Virus record (IMG/VR): IMGVR_UViG_3300050120_000237
Location: 1 to 64,000 of that record
Reading direction: 5' to 3' (one strand)
Origin: a virus
Length of the DNA stretch: 64,000 bases
The notes under the pieces are model-generated. The model was not told where the DNA came from and searched no databases. It worked only from the letters and a program-made list of their open reading frames with translations. A program made the translations under genes and the position numbers. Shown in pieces: positions 7,910-15,609 of the stretch (position 1 is its first letter; the number at the start of each line of letters is the position of its first letter).

Positions 7910-8103
7910 TTGCTTTTCTCGGAATGGTGCCCGGGTGTGCCGCTCGGGCAATCGGACAGGGTGGTGAAAGGGTCGATGCAGGAACCGCAGCCGGAAAGGC
8001 CCAGAAGAACCAGCAGCGCGATGGACAGCCGGCGCCACAGCGGCGGCTTGGGCGGTTTTGAGAACATGCGCAGGGTCTGCTGCCCAAATTCTAACTCGGT
8101 CAT
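7906..8103 (-). CDS. Small predicted lipoprotein
   Basis: 65 residues: a basic stretch (KPPKPPLWRR), a hydrophobic segment (LSIALLVLLG) and a lipobox LSGC, followed by CGSCIDPF. This is a canonical type II signal peptide, so the mature part (about 27 residues, two more Cys) should be anchored to a membrane. An internal ATG at codon 13 would give a more standard signal length. It lies far from the lysis genes, so superinfection exclusion is more likely than a spanin role; that is inference. Confidence 0.7.
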   Translation of the reverse strand: MTELEFGQQTLRMFSKPPKPPLWRRLSIALLVLLGLSGCGSCIDPFTTLSDCPSGTPGHHSEKSK

Positions 8104-8105
8104 GT

Positions 8106-8504
8106 TCAAGGCTCCGAAGGAAAGTCGCCGAACTCGTAACCGTCCAGCTTGATGAAAACATGCCAGCCGCAGCCGGCTGCAAAGCGCTTGCCGGACTCGC
8201 CCATGGCCGCGAGGGTTTCGGCGGTGGCGTCGAAGAAAGAGGCGGTGACGCGACCGTCGGCATGGACATGGTGCAACCCAATGCCAGTCCAAACGCCGCA
8301 GATGCAGCGAATGTTTGGCTTGAGGTGCTTTTCTGTTCCGTATTCGGAAACACCAATCCAGCCCGGCCCGGCAGAAAACGGGGTGTCGTGCGTGATGCGG
8401 GGAATAAGCACCGGGTCGTCTGGGCTGCATCGGTTTATGTCCCGGCCCAGCAGGTCCACCATTGGTGCGGCAGCAAGAGCGGCGGCGCGGCGTTCGTCGA
8501 TCAT
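8106..8504 (-). CDS. Hypothetical protein
   Basis: 132 residues from the ATG at 8504, which overlaps the preceding stop (ATGA). It contains DPVLIPRITHDTPFSAGPGWIG, a CICG pair, GIGLHHVH and a C-terminal WHVFIKLDGYEFGDF. Not recognised; the single CxC motif and His-rich centre could bind a metal. Confidence 0.7.
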   Translation of the reverse strand: MIDERRAAALAAAPMVDLLGRDINRCSPDDPVLIPRITHDTPFSAGPGWIGVSEYGTEKHLKPNIRCICGVWTGIGLHHVHADGRVTASFFDATAETLAAMGESGKRFAAGCGWHVFIKLDGYEFGDFPSEP

Positions 8505-8800
8505 AACCCAAGCCTTTCTGCTTCGTGGTGTGGAACGTCGGGCATGGGCACGACCTGCCCAGCCAGCTTGTGGGTGCAATCGGGCTCGTAGTGCAGCGCG
8601 CCTTCCGTCACGACATAGTGGCAGCGCACGTCTGGGCCGTCGTCGCGGGTGTAGCGGTGCAGAAAACTGGGCGTGAAGCTGGGCGACTTGGCGTCACCGT
8701 TGAATTTCCAGCCCTGCTTGGGCAGGCCGTGCATGCGCTGGCAGCCCGGGCACCAGTGATAAAAGGCCCATTGGTTGTGGCGCATGGTGTTGGAAAACAT
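8501..8800 (-). CDS. DUF6527-like protein
   Basis: 99 residues with HWCPGCQRMHG near the start, then WKFNGDAKSPSFTPSFLH, RCHYVVTEGALHYEPDCTH and LAGQVVPMPD. This spacing (CPGC.  .H, W.FNGD...P.F.PS, RCH.......DCTH.LAG) matches DUF6527, a small phage family of unknown role with probable zinc ligands (two Cys, His, Cys). The start overlaps the upstream stop (TGATG). Confidence 0.8.
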   Translation of the reverse strand: MFSNTMRHNQWAFYHWCPGCQRMHGLPKQGWKFNGDAKSPSFTPSFLHRYTRDDGPDVRCHYVVTEGALHYEPDCTHKLAGQVVPMPDVPHHEAERLGL

Positions 8801-8970
8801 CAGTAAGCCAGCGCCAGAATGCCAAGCGAACACAGCGCCACCACAGCCAAGGTACTGATGGTCACCAGCAGGATGCCGACCGGCGACATGCCCATGCCCC
8901 ACGCCATGCCGGCGGCGGAAATACCTACGGCCACGACGCAAACCGCGATAACGGCAGGCAGAATGTCCAT
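8800..8970 (-). CDS. Small membrane protein, two helices
   Basis: 56 residues, almost entirely hydrophobic: helix 1 (ILPAVIAVCVVAVGISAAG) and helix 2 (ILLVTISTLAVVALCSLGIL) joined by a Met-Gly turn. GAGGGG lies upstream of the ATG at 8970. A host inner-membrane location is expected; no lysis genes are adjacent. Confidence 0.7.
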   Translation of the reverse strand: MDILPAVIAVCVVAVGISAAGMAWGMGMSPVGILLVTISTLAVVALCSLGILALAY

Positions 8971-8980
8971 GGTGCGCCCC

Positions 8981-9562
8981 TCATGCCGCAAAGCCCCGAT
9001 GCGCGGCGAATACGGCCCACGGTATATGCGACAGGCGCAGGTTGTCTCCATAAAAACCGTTGCCGTCGCAGACCTGCACATAATCGACCCGGCGCCGCCC
9101 CTGCCAAATCTCCCAAACCCGCTCCCGCACGGCATTATAGGACACCCAGCGCCGCCGGCCGCGCTTGTAAAGCAGGTGGTGGGGGATGGCTTCGAAGTTG
9201 GCCCGGCCATACTCGCGGATAAATTCGCCCTTGGGCATGGCATTGCGCAGGTATGCGTCAAATTCGTGGGCCTTGCGCCGCATCCCGCGCAGTTCGGTGC
9301 CTTCCTGCCAGTTGGTGTTCATGTTCAGCCGCCAGACCCGGGCCAGTATTTCTTCGCCGATATGGTAGCGGCGCAGGTGCTGCATCCAAGCAGCCAGCCG
9401 CAGGTTGGCGACAAAGGCGGTGGTGGCTTCGGTGTTGGCCATCATTTCGCGGGGGATTGTGTAGACCCTGCGGATTTCGCCTTGGGCCCATTCTATGGCG
9501 GCGGCGTGGTCACTATTCAGGCCCGCCGTGTCGATGGCCATGTAATGCCGCCCGCCGGTCAT
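8981..9562 (-). CDS. Hypothetical protein
   Basis: 193 residues, helical and basic, with Arg-rich stretches (AAWMQHLRRYHIGEEILARVWR, YKRGRRRW, WQGRRRVDY). The start overlaps the preceding stop (ATGA); an alternative is the Met at codon 8. The charge suggests nucleic-acid contact; no family was recognised. Confidence 0.7.
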   Translation of the reverse strand: MTGGRHYMAIDTAGLNSDHAAAIEWAQGEIRRVYTIPREMMANTEATTAFVANLRLAAWMQHLRRYHIGEEILARVWRLNMNTNWQEGTELRGMRRKAHEFDAYLRNAMPKGEFIREYGRANFEAIPHHLLYKRGRRRWVSYNAVRERVWEIWQGRRRVDYVQVCDGNGFYGDNLRLSHIPWAVFAAHRGFAA

Positions 9563-9822
9563 GCCTTGGTGCGCCTGTCAGCCTTCACGCGCACGCTGTG
9601 CAGGCGCGGGGTGTCGGCGTCAATTATGTAGTCGATGCCCAGCAGCACCGGCTGCTTGAAGCGCTGTTCTTCCTCTTTGAACAGCGGGTCGTCCTTGATG
9701 CTGGCATGGGTGTCGAAGCCCAGCACTATTTGCAGGTCGTCCATTTTGACGCCCCGGGCTTCGTGCGGCCTGATGCGGTCCAGCAGCGCCAGCGTCACGG
9801 TCATAAGTTTAGTCTGCGGCAT
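9559..9822 (-). CDS. Hypothetical protein
   Basis: 87 residues from the ATG at 9822, with GAGGGAG upstream. A helical N-terminus (TVTLALLDRIRP) is followed by beta-like VLLGIDYIIDADTPRLHSVRVK. Not recognised. Confidence 0.65.
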   Translation of the reverse strand: MPQTKLMTVTLALLDRIRPHEARGVKMDDLQIVLGFDTHASIKDDPLFKEEEQRFKQPVLLGIDYIIDADTPRLHSVRVKADRRTKA

Positions 9823-10153
9823 GGTGGACTCCCTCTGAAACAACATTGGGCTCGCCGAACGGCACAAGGTCCAGCCACGCGCTGGCGAAGTCCGGCTGGC
9901 CAACAGCGCCGCGGTTCTTGAGAACCACCAGCACCTGCTGCTGCCATTCGGTCGTCATGAACATTTGCGCGCTGGCCACCTTGATGCAGGTCGCGCACAG
10001 GATAAGCGCCACCGGCATTTGCAGCGTCGGTGTCTTGGTGGGTGCCAGCATGTTGGGGATATTCATGCGCACCATGCCCACGGCCAGGCGCGGGCAGCCG
10101 TGGGAATTGCAGCTGCGCACTGGCGATGTTTCGCCCTGCTTTGTGATTTTCAT
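9809..10153 (-). CDS. Hypothetical protein
   Basis: 114 residues from the ATG at 10153, overlapping the preceding stop. It contains CNSHGC near the start and CATC in the middle (two Cys pairs about 40 residues apart) and a PALI-like hydrophobic stretch (PVALILCATCIKVA). Possible zinc-binding protein; function unknown. Confidence 0.6.
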   Translation of the reverse strand: MKITKQGETSPVRSCNSHGCPRLAVGMVRMNIPNMLAPTKTPTLQMPVALILCATCIKVASAQMFMTTEWQQQVLVVLKNRGAVGQPDFASAWLDLVPFGEPNVVSEGVHHAAD

Positions 10154-10356
10154 ATCTTGGTTCCTGTCATGTACTCGAAAATGCGCCGCCACCGGCTGGG
10201 CTTGTATTCTGGGGCCAGCATCTTGCGCAGCACCGGGTCGTTGAACCAGCCGGGAAGCGCAATACACTGCATGCAAAGCGCGACCTTGGGCACTTCGTCG
10301 GCCACGATCTGCACGACGTGCGCGCCGCAGTCTCCGCAATCAAACTCGGCTGGCAT
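10150..10356 (-). CDS. Zinc-ribbon mini-protein
   Basis: 68 residues with CGDC near residue 7 and CMQC near residue 28, spaced as in a treble-clef or zinc-ribbon fold, then a basic tail (YKPSRWRRIFEYM). One of a dozen small Cys-pair proteins in this block. Role unknown; nucleic-acid or host-protein binding is typical of such folds. Confidence 0.75.
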   Translation of the reverse strand: MPAEFDCGDCGAHVVQIVADEVPKVALCMQCIALPGWFNDPVLRKMLAPEYKPSRWRRIFEYMTGTKI

Positions 10357-10372
10357 GTTTTAACCCTCCCCT

Positions 10373-10591
10373 TTAGGATTTGTTGTGACGCTGGCGGCGC
10401 TTGCCGATCATCGCTTCGGCAGTCTCAAGCCCGCTGTCGTACCCAATGTCGTGGGCGAGGCGATAAACCTTCTTCGCGGTGTGACTGACATAGGCGCGCA
10501 GAGCGTCAAGCTGCTTTTCGGTTAGCCGGGTGATGATGCTCTCCGGCGGTTTGCCCCACACATCGAATGGATCGGCATTTGTCGTGGTCAT
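10373..10591 (-). CDS. Hypothetical protein
   Basis: 72 residues, mainly helical (ITRLTEKQLDALRAYVSHTA, then YRLAHDIGYDSGLETAEAM), ending in a basic tail. The ATG at 10591 lies in a T-rich tract; an upstream frame extension lacks support. Not recognised. Confidence 0.65.
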   Translation of the reverse strand: MTTTNADPFDVWGKPPESIITRLTEKQLDALRAYVSHTAKKVYRLAHDIGYDSGLETAEAMIGKRRQRHNKS

Positions 10592-10602
10592 TTTTTTGTC
10601 CC

Positions 10603-10725
10603 TTACTTGAAATACTGGACGGGCTGATGCCGGTCGCAGTTTGTGTCTGTGCAGGAGCAGGAGTGTGTCACCACGGCTAGACGATAGCCCTTGAACTCCA
10701 TCCAAAGCAGAATGAACCAATCCAT
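10603..10725 (-). CDS. Cys/His-rich micro-protein
   Basis: 40 residues from the ATG at 10725: a hydrophobic start (MDWFILLWMEF) and then HSCSCTDTNCDRH, a dense Cys/His cluster that could bind one metal. It fills a gap of about 150 bases between two genes. A second in-frame Met at codon 9 is an alternative start. Coding potential is inferred from position and the Cys pattern only. Confidence 0.5.
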   Translation of the reverse strand: MDWFILLWMEFKGYRLAVVTHSCSCTDTNCDRHQPVQYFK

Positions 10726-10742
10726 CGAACGTCCGCTTTCTG

Positions 10743-11018
10743 TTAGTCGCCGTTCCGGGCGATCATGTCTAAAATCATGTGGTCCGTTCCGGCTGGCAAT
10801 TCGTGTGCGGGGCCATACCTCTCATCGCAGGTGCGGTGCGTGCGGTAGAAGTAGCTGCGCTTGGCATAGCTCTCGCTCGAATACATCAATGAGTGGGTGC
10901 GAACGTCTTCCGGCTGCACCGGCTTTCCGCAGTACAGGCACGGCGCGTCTCGCTGCGGTTCATGATCCGGTCTGTCGGATGACGGGTCTTCGTAGAAGCC
11001 GTAGAAAATCTGTTCCAT
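10743..11018 (-). CDS. Zinc-finger-like small protein
   Basis: 91 residues with CLYCGKP, then YRTHRTCDERYG: a Cys2...His-Cys arrangement about 38 residues apart. AAAGGGGA precedes the ATG. The tail LDMIARNGD is helical. Related in layout to its neighbours; function unknown. Confidence 0.7.
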   Translation of the reverse strand: MEQIFYGFYEDPSSDRPDHEPQRDAPCLYCGKPVQPEDVRTHSLMYSSESYAKRSYFYRTHRTCDERYGPAHELPAGTDHMILDMIARNGD

Positions 11019-11030
11019 CGAGCGTCCCCT

Positions 11031-11165
11031 TTAGGTGAATTGTTCTGGATACCAGACGCGACCGCATTGCTTGCATGTGGCCTCAACGTGGTATGGGCCG
11101 ATGACTTTTTCGTGCACCGGGCCACGGTGAAAGATGGTGCAGACAAAGGCTTTCCAAAATCGCAT
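11031..11165 (-). CDS. Zinc-ribbon micro-protein
   Basis: 44 residues from the ATG at 11165, with AAAGGGA upstream. The C-terminal CKQCGRVWYPEQF is a typical half zinc ribbon, with an isolated Cys and His residues earlier (FVCTIFHRG, PYHVEATC). It fills the gap between two genes and ends 13 bases before the next start. Confidence 0.6.
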   Translation of the reverse strand: MRFWKAFVCTIFHRGPVHEKVIGPYHVEATCKQCGRVWYPEQFT

Positions 11166-11180
11166 CTGGCGTCCCTTTGT

Positions 11181-11384
11181 TTACTGCGCGCGACCGGACG
11201 GCATGTCCTGCGCGCCCACCGACCGCATCATGGCCAGCACGTCTTCGTGCGCGCGGTCGCGTTCTTCCGCCGTGTCGAACAGCAGGTTGTCGTGCAAGCG
11301 CCGGTCGACATAGACGATAATCCAGAAGCCGTCCGCGTCGTCGCGTTTGATCTGTTCCACCATCACCTTGCCGTCGCCGGTCAT
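11181..11384 (-). CDS. Hypothetical protein
   Basis: 67 residues: a beta-like N-terminal half (MVEQIKRDDADGFWIIVYVD) and a helical second half (EERDRAHEDVLAMMRSVG). The start overlaps the stop of the terminase-like nuclease gene, suggesting co-translation with it. Confidence 0.7.
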   Translation of the reverse strand: MTGDGKVMVEQIKRDDADGFWIIVYVDRRLHDNLLFDTAEERDRAHEDVLAMMRSVGAQDMPSGRAQ

Positions 11385-11902
11385 AGCTGGCGCATCCTTG
11401 GTGCTGGCGCTGCGGTCAGGTTCTGGATTGCCGCTTCCAATGCGCGGGTGCGGTTTTCCCGGCGGTCGTGCAACAGGTCGGCCTCAATGGCGAACTGTTC
11501 GCCGACGTGAGACACGAAGCCGTCGGCATACATGGCCTGTATCTTGGCAATGCGCATGGCCGTGCTTGCGGTGACGCGGTGCAGCGACACCGGAATGCTG
11601 GAACCGGAACCTGACTGATGGATGATGGCGCGCAGCATGTCGCCGCCTTGGTCCTGCGCCGCAGCCACGCAGTTTGCGCCATAGGTGTGGAAAGCGACGG
11701 CCACGCGGTGCGCCCATTCTGCTGTGGTGCTGCCCGGGGGCGCCGACATGTCGCCCAGCACATAAAGCTGCCGGGCTTTGATGCCGACCGCGACAATGCC
11801 GCAGCCGGCGGTTTTATACATGGGCGGTTCGACACCCACCACAATGCGGTCAAGCGGCGGGGGCAGGTCGACGCGGTTGTGACTAATCCACCGGGCCTGC
11901 AT
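11381..11902 (-). CDS. Stand-alone terminase-type nuclease domain (degenerate)
   Basis: 173 residues that align by eye with the C-terminal nuclease domain of large terminases of the gene-transfer-agent type (Terminase_6C): RIVVGVEPP (family R.VVAVDPP), GCGIVAVGI, YVLGDMSAPPGS, EWAHRVAVAFHTYGAN, AAAQDQGGDMLRAII and AMYADGFVSHVG. No ATPase domain is present, and the phage has a complete TerL elsewhere. The first catalytic Asp is Glu here, and the usual final acidic cluster (DR.DALVWA) is missing, so cleavage activity is doubtful. Might be a Holliday-junction or packaging accessory factor, or a decoy. Confidence 0.82.
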   Translation of the reverse strand: MQARWISHNRVDLPPPLDRIVVGVEPPMYKTAGCGIVAVGIKARQLYVLGDMSAPPGSTTAEWAHRVAVAFHTYGANCVAAAQDQGGDMLRAIIHQSGSGSSIPVSLHRVTASTAMRIAKIQAMYADGFVSHVGEQFAIEADLLHDRRENRTRALEAAIQNLTAAPAPRMRQL

Positions 11903-12297
11903 CAGCCGCCACCAACGCGCGTGGCGGCTTCCAGCGCTTCCTGCTGCTTGCCGAAAGCATAGGCCGACTTCATGGCGTTAAATTCTTCGGGCGTCGCCTC
12001 GCGCGTGGTGGTCTGCTTGAAAATCTGGTGCAGCACGTCGAACAGCAAGATGCCTCGCGGGCGCATGGCATACAGCTTGTCGCGCAGTTCGCCCACGGGC
12101 ATGTCGCCGGCTGTCATAACCAGCATGGCAGCGTTGGGCAGTATGTTGTCGCCGAACAGGTTGCGGATTTCGTCTTGGGTGATGGGGCCTGTTGGGCGCG
12201 CGGGTTCTTCCTTGGGCTTTGGCGCCGGCACAATCTTGGGGCGCTGCTGCGGCGCTGCTTTCTTGGCGGCTGCCTTGCGGGTGCTTTTCTTGGTCAC
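11902..12297 (-). CDS. Hypothetical protein with basic, Ala/Pro-rich N-terminus
   Basis: 131 residues. Residues 1-40 are a Lys/Ala/Pro-rich tail (KKSTRKAAAKKAAPQQRPK) like a histone tail or DNA tether. The rest is helical, with DEIRNLFGDNILPNAAML and FNAMKSAYAFGKQQEALEAA. It directly precedes, and overlaps the start of, the terminase-like nuclease gene, so the two may act together; a small-terminase-like role is only a guess. Confidence 0.7.
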   Translation of the reverse strand: MTKKSTRKAAAKKAAPQQRPKIVPAPKPKEEPARPTGPITQDEIRNLFGDNILPNAAMLVMTAGDMPVGELRDKLYAMRPRGILLFDVLHQIFKQTTTREATPEEFNAMKSAYAFGKQQEALEAATRVGGG

Positions 12298-12578
12298 GGC
12301 TTTTCCTTTTCGATGATGTAGACGAACTGCGGCTTGTCGCCAATCACAAGAAACCGCGCGTTGGGGTCATAATACTTTTTTCCTTTGATCCACGCGGTAA
12401 GGCCATCTTGCCCGTCTTCGTCGATCACTTCGAACCAATCGACATTGGTAAAGATGATGGCTTTGCCTGCACCGAAGCAATAGCCATCGGTGAGGTTGCG
12501 CGGCATGCGATAGATGCGCACGAAGGTGCGGGGCTTTTCTGCATCGCGCAAATAAGTAGGCGTTGCGCCGATGCTCAT
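12294..12578 (-). CDS. Hypothetical protein
   Basis: 94 residues with several beta-like stretches (TFVRIYRMP, KAIIFTNVDWFEVIDED, ARFLVIGDKPQFVYIIEKE). Coupled to neighbours by 4-base overlaps on both sides. Not recognised. Confidence 0.7.
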   Translation of the reverse strand: MSIGATPTYLRDAEKPRTFVRIYRMPRNLTDGYCFGAGKAIIFTNVDWFEVIDEDGQDGLTAWIKGKKYYDPNARFLVIGDKPQFVYIIEKEKP

Positions 12579-12976
12579 ATGACCCGCACCGTTTCTTCCA
12601 CCACTTCGTCGGTCTGCGTGCGCTTCAATACGCGCACTTCCATTTTTGTGTTTGTGCTGCGGTAAAGTTCAAGCGTGTCCTGCGCGAACGCCCGCCATTC
12701 TTTCGGTAGCTGTGCGGCATTGGCAGGGTCTCTCATCACCTTTTTAAAGATTTCGATGCGCTCTATGGCGGCGTAAAGGTCAACCATTTTTCCGTCTGGC
12801 AGTTCAGACCACGGCGCTGTCTTTTCCTTCGTCACACACCGGCCAACAACCACACACACCACCGTGCCCTTGGTGGTTTCGCGCAGCTTCGCAAGCGCAG
12901 CCTTGGCAATGGCCTTGGACTTTTCGTCACCCTGCGCGACGATTAACGACAGCCCGGCTTCCAGAAAGGCACTCAC
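12575..12976 (-). CDS. Hypothetical protein
   Basis: 133 residues. A helical N-terminus (SLIVAQGDEKSKAIAKAALAK) is followed by a beta segment TVVCVVVGRCVT and a helical middle (DLYAAIERIEIFKKVM). Starts in overlap with the large gene upstream. Not recognised. Confidence 0.7.
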   Translation of the reverse strand: MSAFLEAGLSLIVAQGDEKSKAIAKAALAKLRETTKGTVVCVVVGRCVTKEKTAPWSELPDGKMVDLYAAIERIEIFKKVMRDPANAAQLPKEWRAFAQDTLELYRSTNTKMEVRVLKRTQTDEVVEETVRVI

Positions 12977-14226
12977 TTGACGGCACCGCAGGTGCAGCGG
13001 TGCTTGTGCCTAAGCTGGTGTTCGCAGTTGGTGGCGCATTCGTCCTTGTGCCGCAGGGGTGGGTTGGCGCGCAGTTTGGCGTTGAAGGCGTCGAGGTCGG
13101 CCACGGCTTTCTGCAAGGCTTCCAGCACGCATTCGCCTTCGTATGTGCGGTCTGCCCATTCCGTCATGTGGCCGTTGAACGTCACGATAGCTTCCGGGCC
13201 CGGGCCAAAGTCCGGCTTGTCGCAAATAAGCGTGATGCTGTCGCCCTCGCCTTCGCGCAGCTTGTTTATCGCCAGCCATTCGTGCGCCTGATACTCGCGG
13301 TCGAACATGTCGATGATGGCCTGCGCGCGGCTGGTGCGGTTTTCGCGGTTCAACACAAAGTTGGGGTCGAACATGACGGCGACGGCTTCGGCGTTGGTGC
13401 GAAACCCGGGCGCACCGATCTGGTCGGCGTGCATGGGCGCTGGCTTTTCGCGCGTGCGCGTGGCCTGCGGGCGCTGCGTCGGCTTGCCGTCGGCGGATAT
13501 CTCTTTCAGCAGGTGGCAAATATCGGACACGGTGGCCGACCACGACGGGTTGTCGTGATGCTTGGCGATTTGGTTCAACAGGGTGCCCACGGTGATGGGC
13601 TTTTTGCCGTCGGTCATGTCGCGCACGAACTCTGGCTTTTCCGCCCACTTTTCGCCCACGATGGAGTCGCGGCTTATGGTGCGCGATGCCACGCAAACAA
13701 GGTCGTGCAGGTAAGTGGCAACAGCCACTGCGCGGGTGTCGCCTGCTTTGCGCGCTTCGTCGGTAAAGCGGGACATTTCCGCGCGCAGCCCACCCATGAT
13801 TTCTTCGCGGCGCGGTGCTTCCGGGTCTTGCAGCAACAGCGTGGCGGCGATTGAACCGTCTTGCCTTTTCAGGTCGATGCTGTCGCCCAGCATCACCTGC
13901 GCCGCGCGCGGCGTCTTGGCGACGGCTTCCAGCAGATTATCCAGCGCGTCTTCGGTGCGCTTGAACACATGGGGGGGAACAACCCAACCGAGGGCACCGG
14001 GGATTTTCTGGCGCAGGCGCAGGTATGCTGCGGACAATGCGTGTTCATCAGCCAGCAGCTTTTTGTAAGGCTCGGTTTCTTCTGGGCGCGGCATGGCGTC
14101 GAGTGCGGCGCGTGCCAGTTTTTCGGCGTTGTCCGGTGACCATGTGCCGCCCCATATTCCGGTTGCGGTCTTTTGGAGGGCTTCCGCGACGGCGTTTACC
14201 GCTTCACGGTACTGGAAGATGGCCAT
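12973..14226 (-). CDS. Large hypothetical protein with C-terminal Cys/His cluster
   Basis: 417 residues from the ATG at 14226, with AAGGAAC upstream. Mostly helical; a hydrophilic Arg/Pro-rich linker near the middle separates two parts, the second with beta-like DSITLICDKPDFGPGPEAIVTF. The last 25 residues hold HKDECATNCEH and CTCG, a possible zinc site. It is the longest unrecognised protein of the accessory block. Confidence 0.75.
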   Translation of the reverse strand: MAIFQYREAVNAVAEALQKTATGIWGGTWSPDNAEKLARAALDAMPRPEETEPYKKLLADEHALSAAYLRLRQKIPGALGWVVPPHVFKRTEDALDNLLEAVAKTPRAAQVMLGDSIDLKRQDGSIAATLLLQDPEAPRREEIMGGLRAEMSRFTDEARKAGDTRAVAVATYLHDLVCVASRTISRDSIVGEKWAEKPEFVRDMTDGKKPITVGTLLNQIAKHHDNPSWSATVSDICHLLKEISADGKPTQRPQATRTREKPAPMHADQIGAPGFRTNAEAVAVMFDPNFVLNRENRTSRAQAIIDMFDREYQAHEWLAINKLREGEGDSITLICDKPDFGPGPEAIVTFNGHMTEWADRTYEGECVLEALQKAVADLDAFNAKLRANPPLRHKDECATNCEHQLRHKHRCTCGAVK

Positions 14227-14486
14227 GGTGCTGTTCCTTGTTGCTTTGCGGCGCATACGGCACGACGCAGGTCTGATTTGTCAACAAAGTAAACAGCGTC
14301 TGGGTAAGCGTAAACAGTGGAAACGGCCCCCGGGTCGTCCATGTTGCCCAGTTCGAAGGTGACGGAAAAGACGGGCCGCAGGGCGTCGTCGAAGCGGCGC
14401 CGGGCCAGAAACCCATGATTTCTGCGGAAACGGCGGGCCTGCACCATCAGCCACGCCCACCGCAGGTCGTCCAGAAACTGACGCAT
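14196..14486 (-). CDS. Hypothetical protein
   Basis: 96 residues: an Arg-rich N-terminal helix (WLMVQARRFRRNHGFLARRR), then FSVTFELGNMDDPGA and YAYPDAVYFVDKSDL. Its 3' end overlaps the next gene by 31 bases. Not recognised. Confidence 0.65.
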   Translation of the reverse strand: MRQFLDDLRWAWLMVQARRFRRNHGFLARRRFDDALRPVFSVTFELGNMDDPGAVSTVYAYPDAVYFVDKSDLRRAVCAAKQQGTAPWPSSSTVKR

Positions 14487-14488
14487 TA

Positions 14489-14788
14489 TCAGGCCCGGGT
14501 CTTGAAGCGCTGGTCGGCAAGGAAGGTTTCGAGGGCCAGCAGGCCCGCCAGACTTACGGTGTGTTCTTGGTATTTCGCACCGGACGGGTGGGTGCCGAAC
14601 ACCCCGTTGGGTTCAATCCATCCCTCCTTCACCAAGGCGTTGAAGGTTGGGGGGTTCCAAGGCGGTGGCTTCCCCCCTTCCCTGCCTTCAAACGTGATTT
14701 GAAGCGCCTCTCCTTCGCCGAAAAGGCGCGCAATCATTTTTGCCTGCGTCAACGACGGCACCTTGGATTTGAAACGCCGGCTGGCCAT
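14489..14788 (-). CDS. Hypothetical protein
   Basis: 99 residues from the ATG at 14788, which overlaps the preceding stop (TGATG). A basic start, then FNALVKEGWIEPNGVFGTHPSG resembling the wing of a winged helix, and a helix (LAGLLALETFLADQRF). A small DNA-binding protein is possible. Confidence 0.65.
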   Translation of the reverse strand: MASRRFKSKVPSLTQAKMIARLFGEGEALQITFEGREGGKPPPWNPPTFNALVKEGWIEPNGVFGTHPSGAKYQEHTVSLAGLLALETFLADQRFKTRA

Positions 14789-15051
14789 CAGGCTTCCTTG
14801 TTGTCCGCAAGGAATTTGGCCTCGGCTTCTGCCTTGCTGGTCGCGCGCGCGGTCGTCCAGTTCAGCAGGCAGGTTTCGTCGCAGAAGTGAACCGGCGGCA
14901 GAACTTCGCCAGCATCGTGGCGGGGCGCGGTGCCTGGTTTCATGCCGACGACTTCGGACATGACGTGATAGCGCCACGCACGGCCATTGCCTTTGCTGAT
15001 ATCCCTGCCGCACTTCGGTGCGTCGCAGGTCGTGATTTGCTGTGTGCCCAT
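14788..15051 (-). CDS. Zinc-binding small protein
   Basis: 87 residues with CDAPKCGRDIS near the start and HFCDETCLLNW about 45 residues later: two Cys pairs in a treble-clef-like spacing, followed by a charged helix (KAEAEAKFLADN). Function unknown. Confidence 0.7.
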   Translation of the reverse strand: MGTQQITTCDAPKCGRDISKGNGRAWRYHVMSEVVGMKPGTAPRHDAGEVLPPVHFCDETCLLNWTTARATSKAEAEAKFLADNKEA

Positions 15052-15055
15052 GTTG

Positions 15056-15247
15056 TCAGTCTCCGGTGGTGAGGGTTTCGGCGGTGCGCTTCAACCTTAT
15101 AGCGCGCGCCATGGTGTTGTCGCGGGCGACCCCGTGTTTCATGTCGGTGGCGCGCTTGTTCAGCTTTGTGGCGACCGCATCGAGGGCGCGCGCAATCTCG
15201 GGAATGTCCACCGTGCACACGGTGATGGTGGTTTCGGGCTTTCTCAC
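15056..15247 (-). CDS. Small helical protein (GTG start)
   Basis: 63 residues. The GTG at 15247 overlaps the preceding TGA (GTGA), matching the coupling style of this block. Helical middle: PEIARALDAVATKLNKRATDM. Not recognised. Confidence 0.65.
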   Translation of the reverse strand: MRKPETTITVCTVDIPEIARALDAVATKLNKRATDMKHGVARDNTMARAIRLKRTAETLTTGD

Positions 15248-15609
15248 TGGTGGTCGCTGTCGCTGGGGGCAAAGGCGGCATTGATGTTGGCCGCGTTCCG
15301 CTCCATGGCGGTCTTGGCGCACAGTTCGAGGTTGGCGAGAATTGCGGCGAACTCGTTTGCGCCAAGGTCGCTGCGCATTTGGTCGCCAAGGTCGCGTGTG
15401 GACTTGTCGGCCTTGGTCAGAAGTTCGCGGGCGACTATTCGGCCGGCCCCGGGCGGGAACAGGCAGCGTTGCCCGCCGGCCTGCATTGCGCCCACCCATT
15501 TGTTGACCTTGGGCTCAAACACCACGCCAAAGGTGATGGCGCCGCCGGTCTGCTGGGTGGCGAAGTGCAGGAACTGCTTGATGCCATCGCGGGGTGACAG
15601 GTCGGTCAA
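15244..15609 (-). CDS. Hypothetical protein (TTG start)
   Basis: 121 residues. The preferred start is a TTG at 15609 overlapping the preceding TGA, with GGTGA upstream. It contains AITFGVVFEPKVNKWVG, GGQRCLFPPGAGR and a helical C-terminus (NEFAAILANLELCAKTAMERN). Not recognised. The rare start codon may keep its level low. Confidence 0.65.
   Translation of the reverse strand: MTDLSPRDGIKQFLHFATQQTGGAITFGVVFEPKVNKWVGAMQAGGQRCLFPPGAGRIVARELLTKADKSTRDLGDQMRSDLGANEFAAILANLELCAKTAMERNAANINAAFAPSDSDHQ

Noticed and set aside
14270-14290. TTTGTCAACAAAG, similar to the 27.98 kb palindrome
   Set aside because: It lies inside the coding frame of 14196-14486 and encodes YFVDK; a similar stretch at 18.74 kb encodes YFVE. 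No promoter context.
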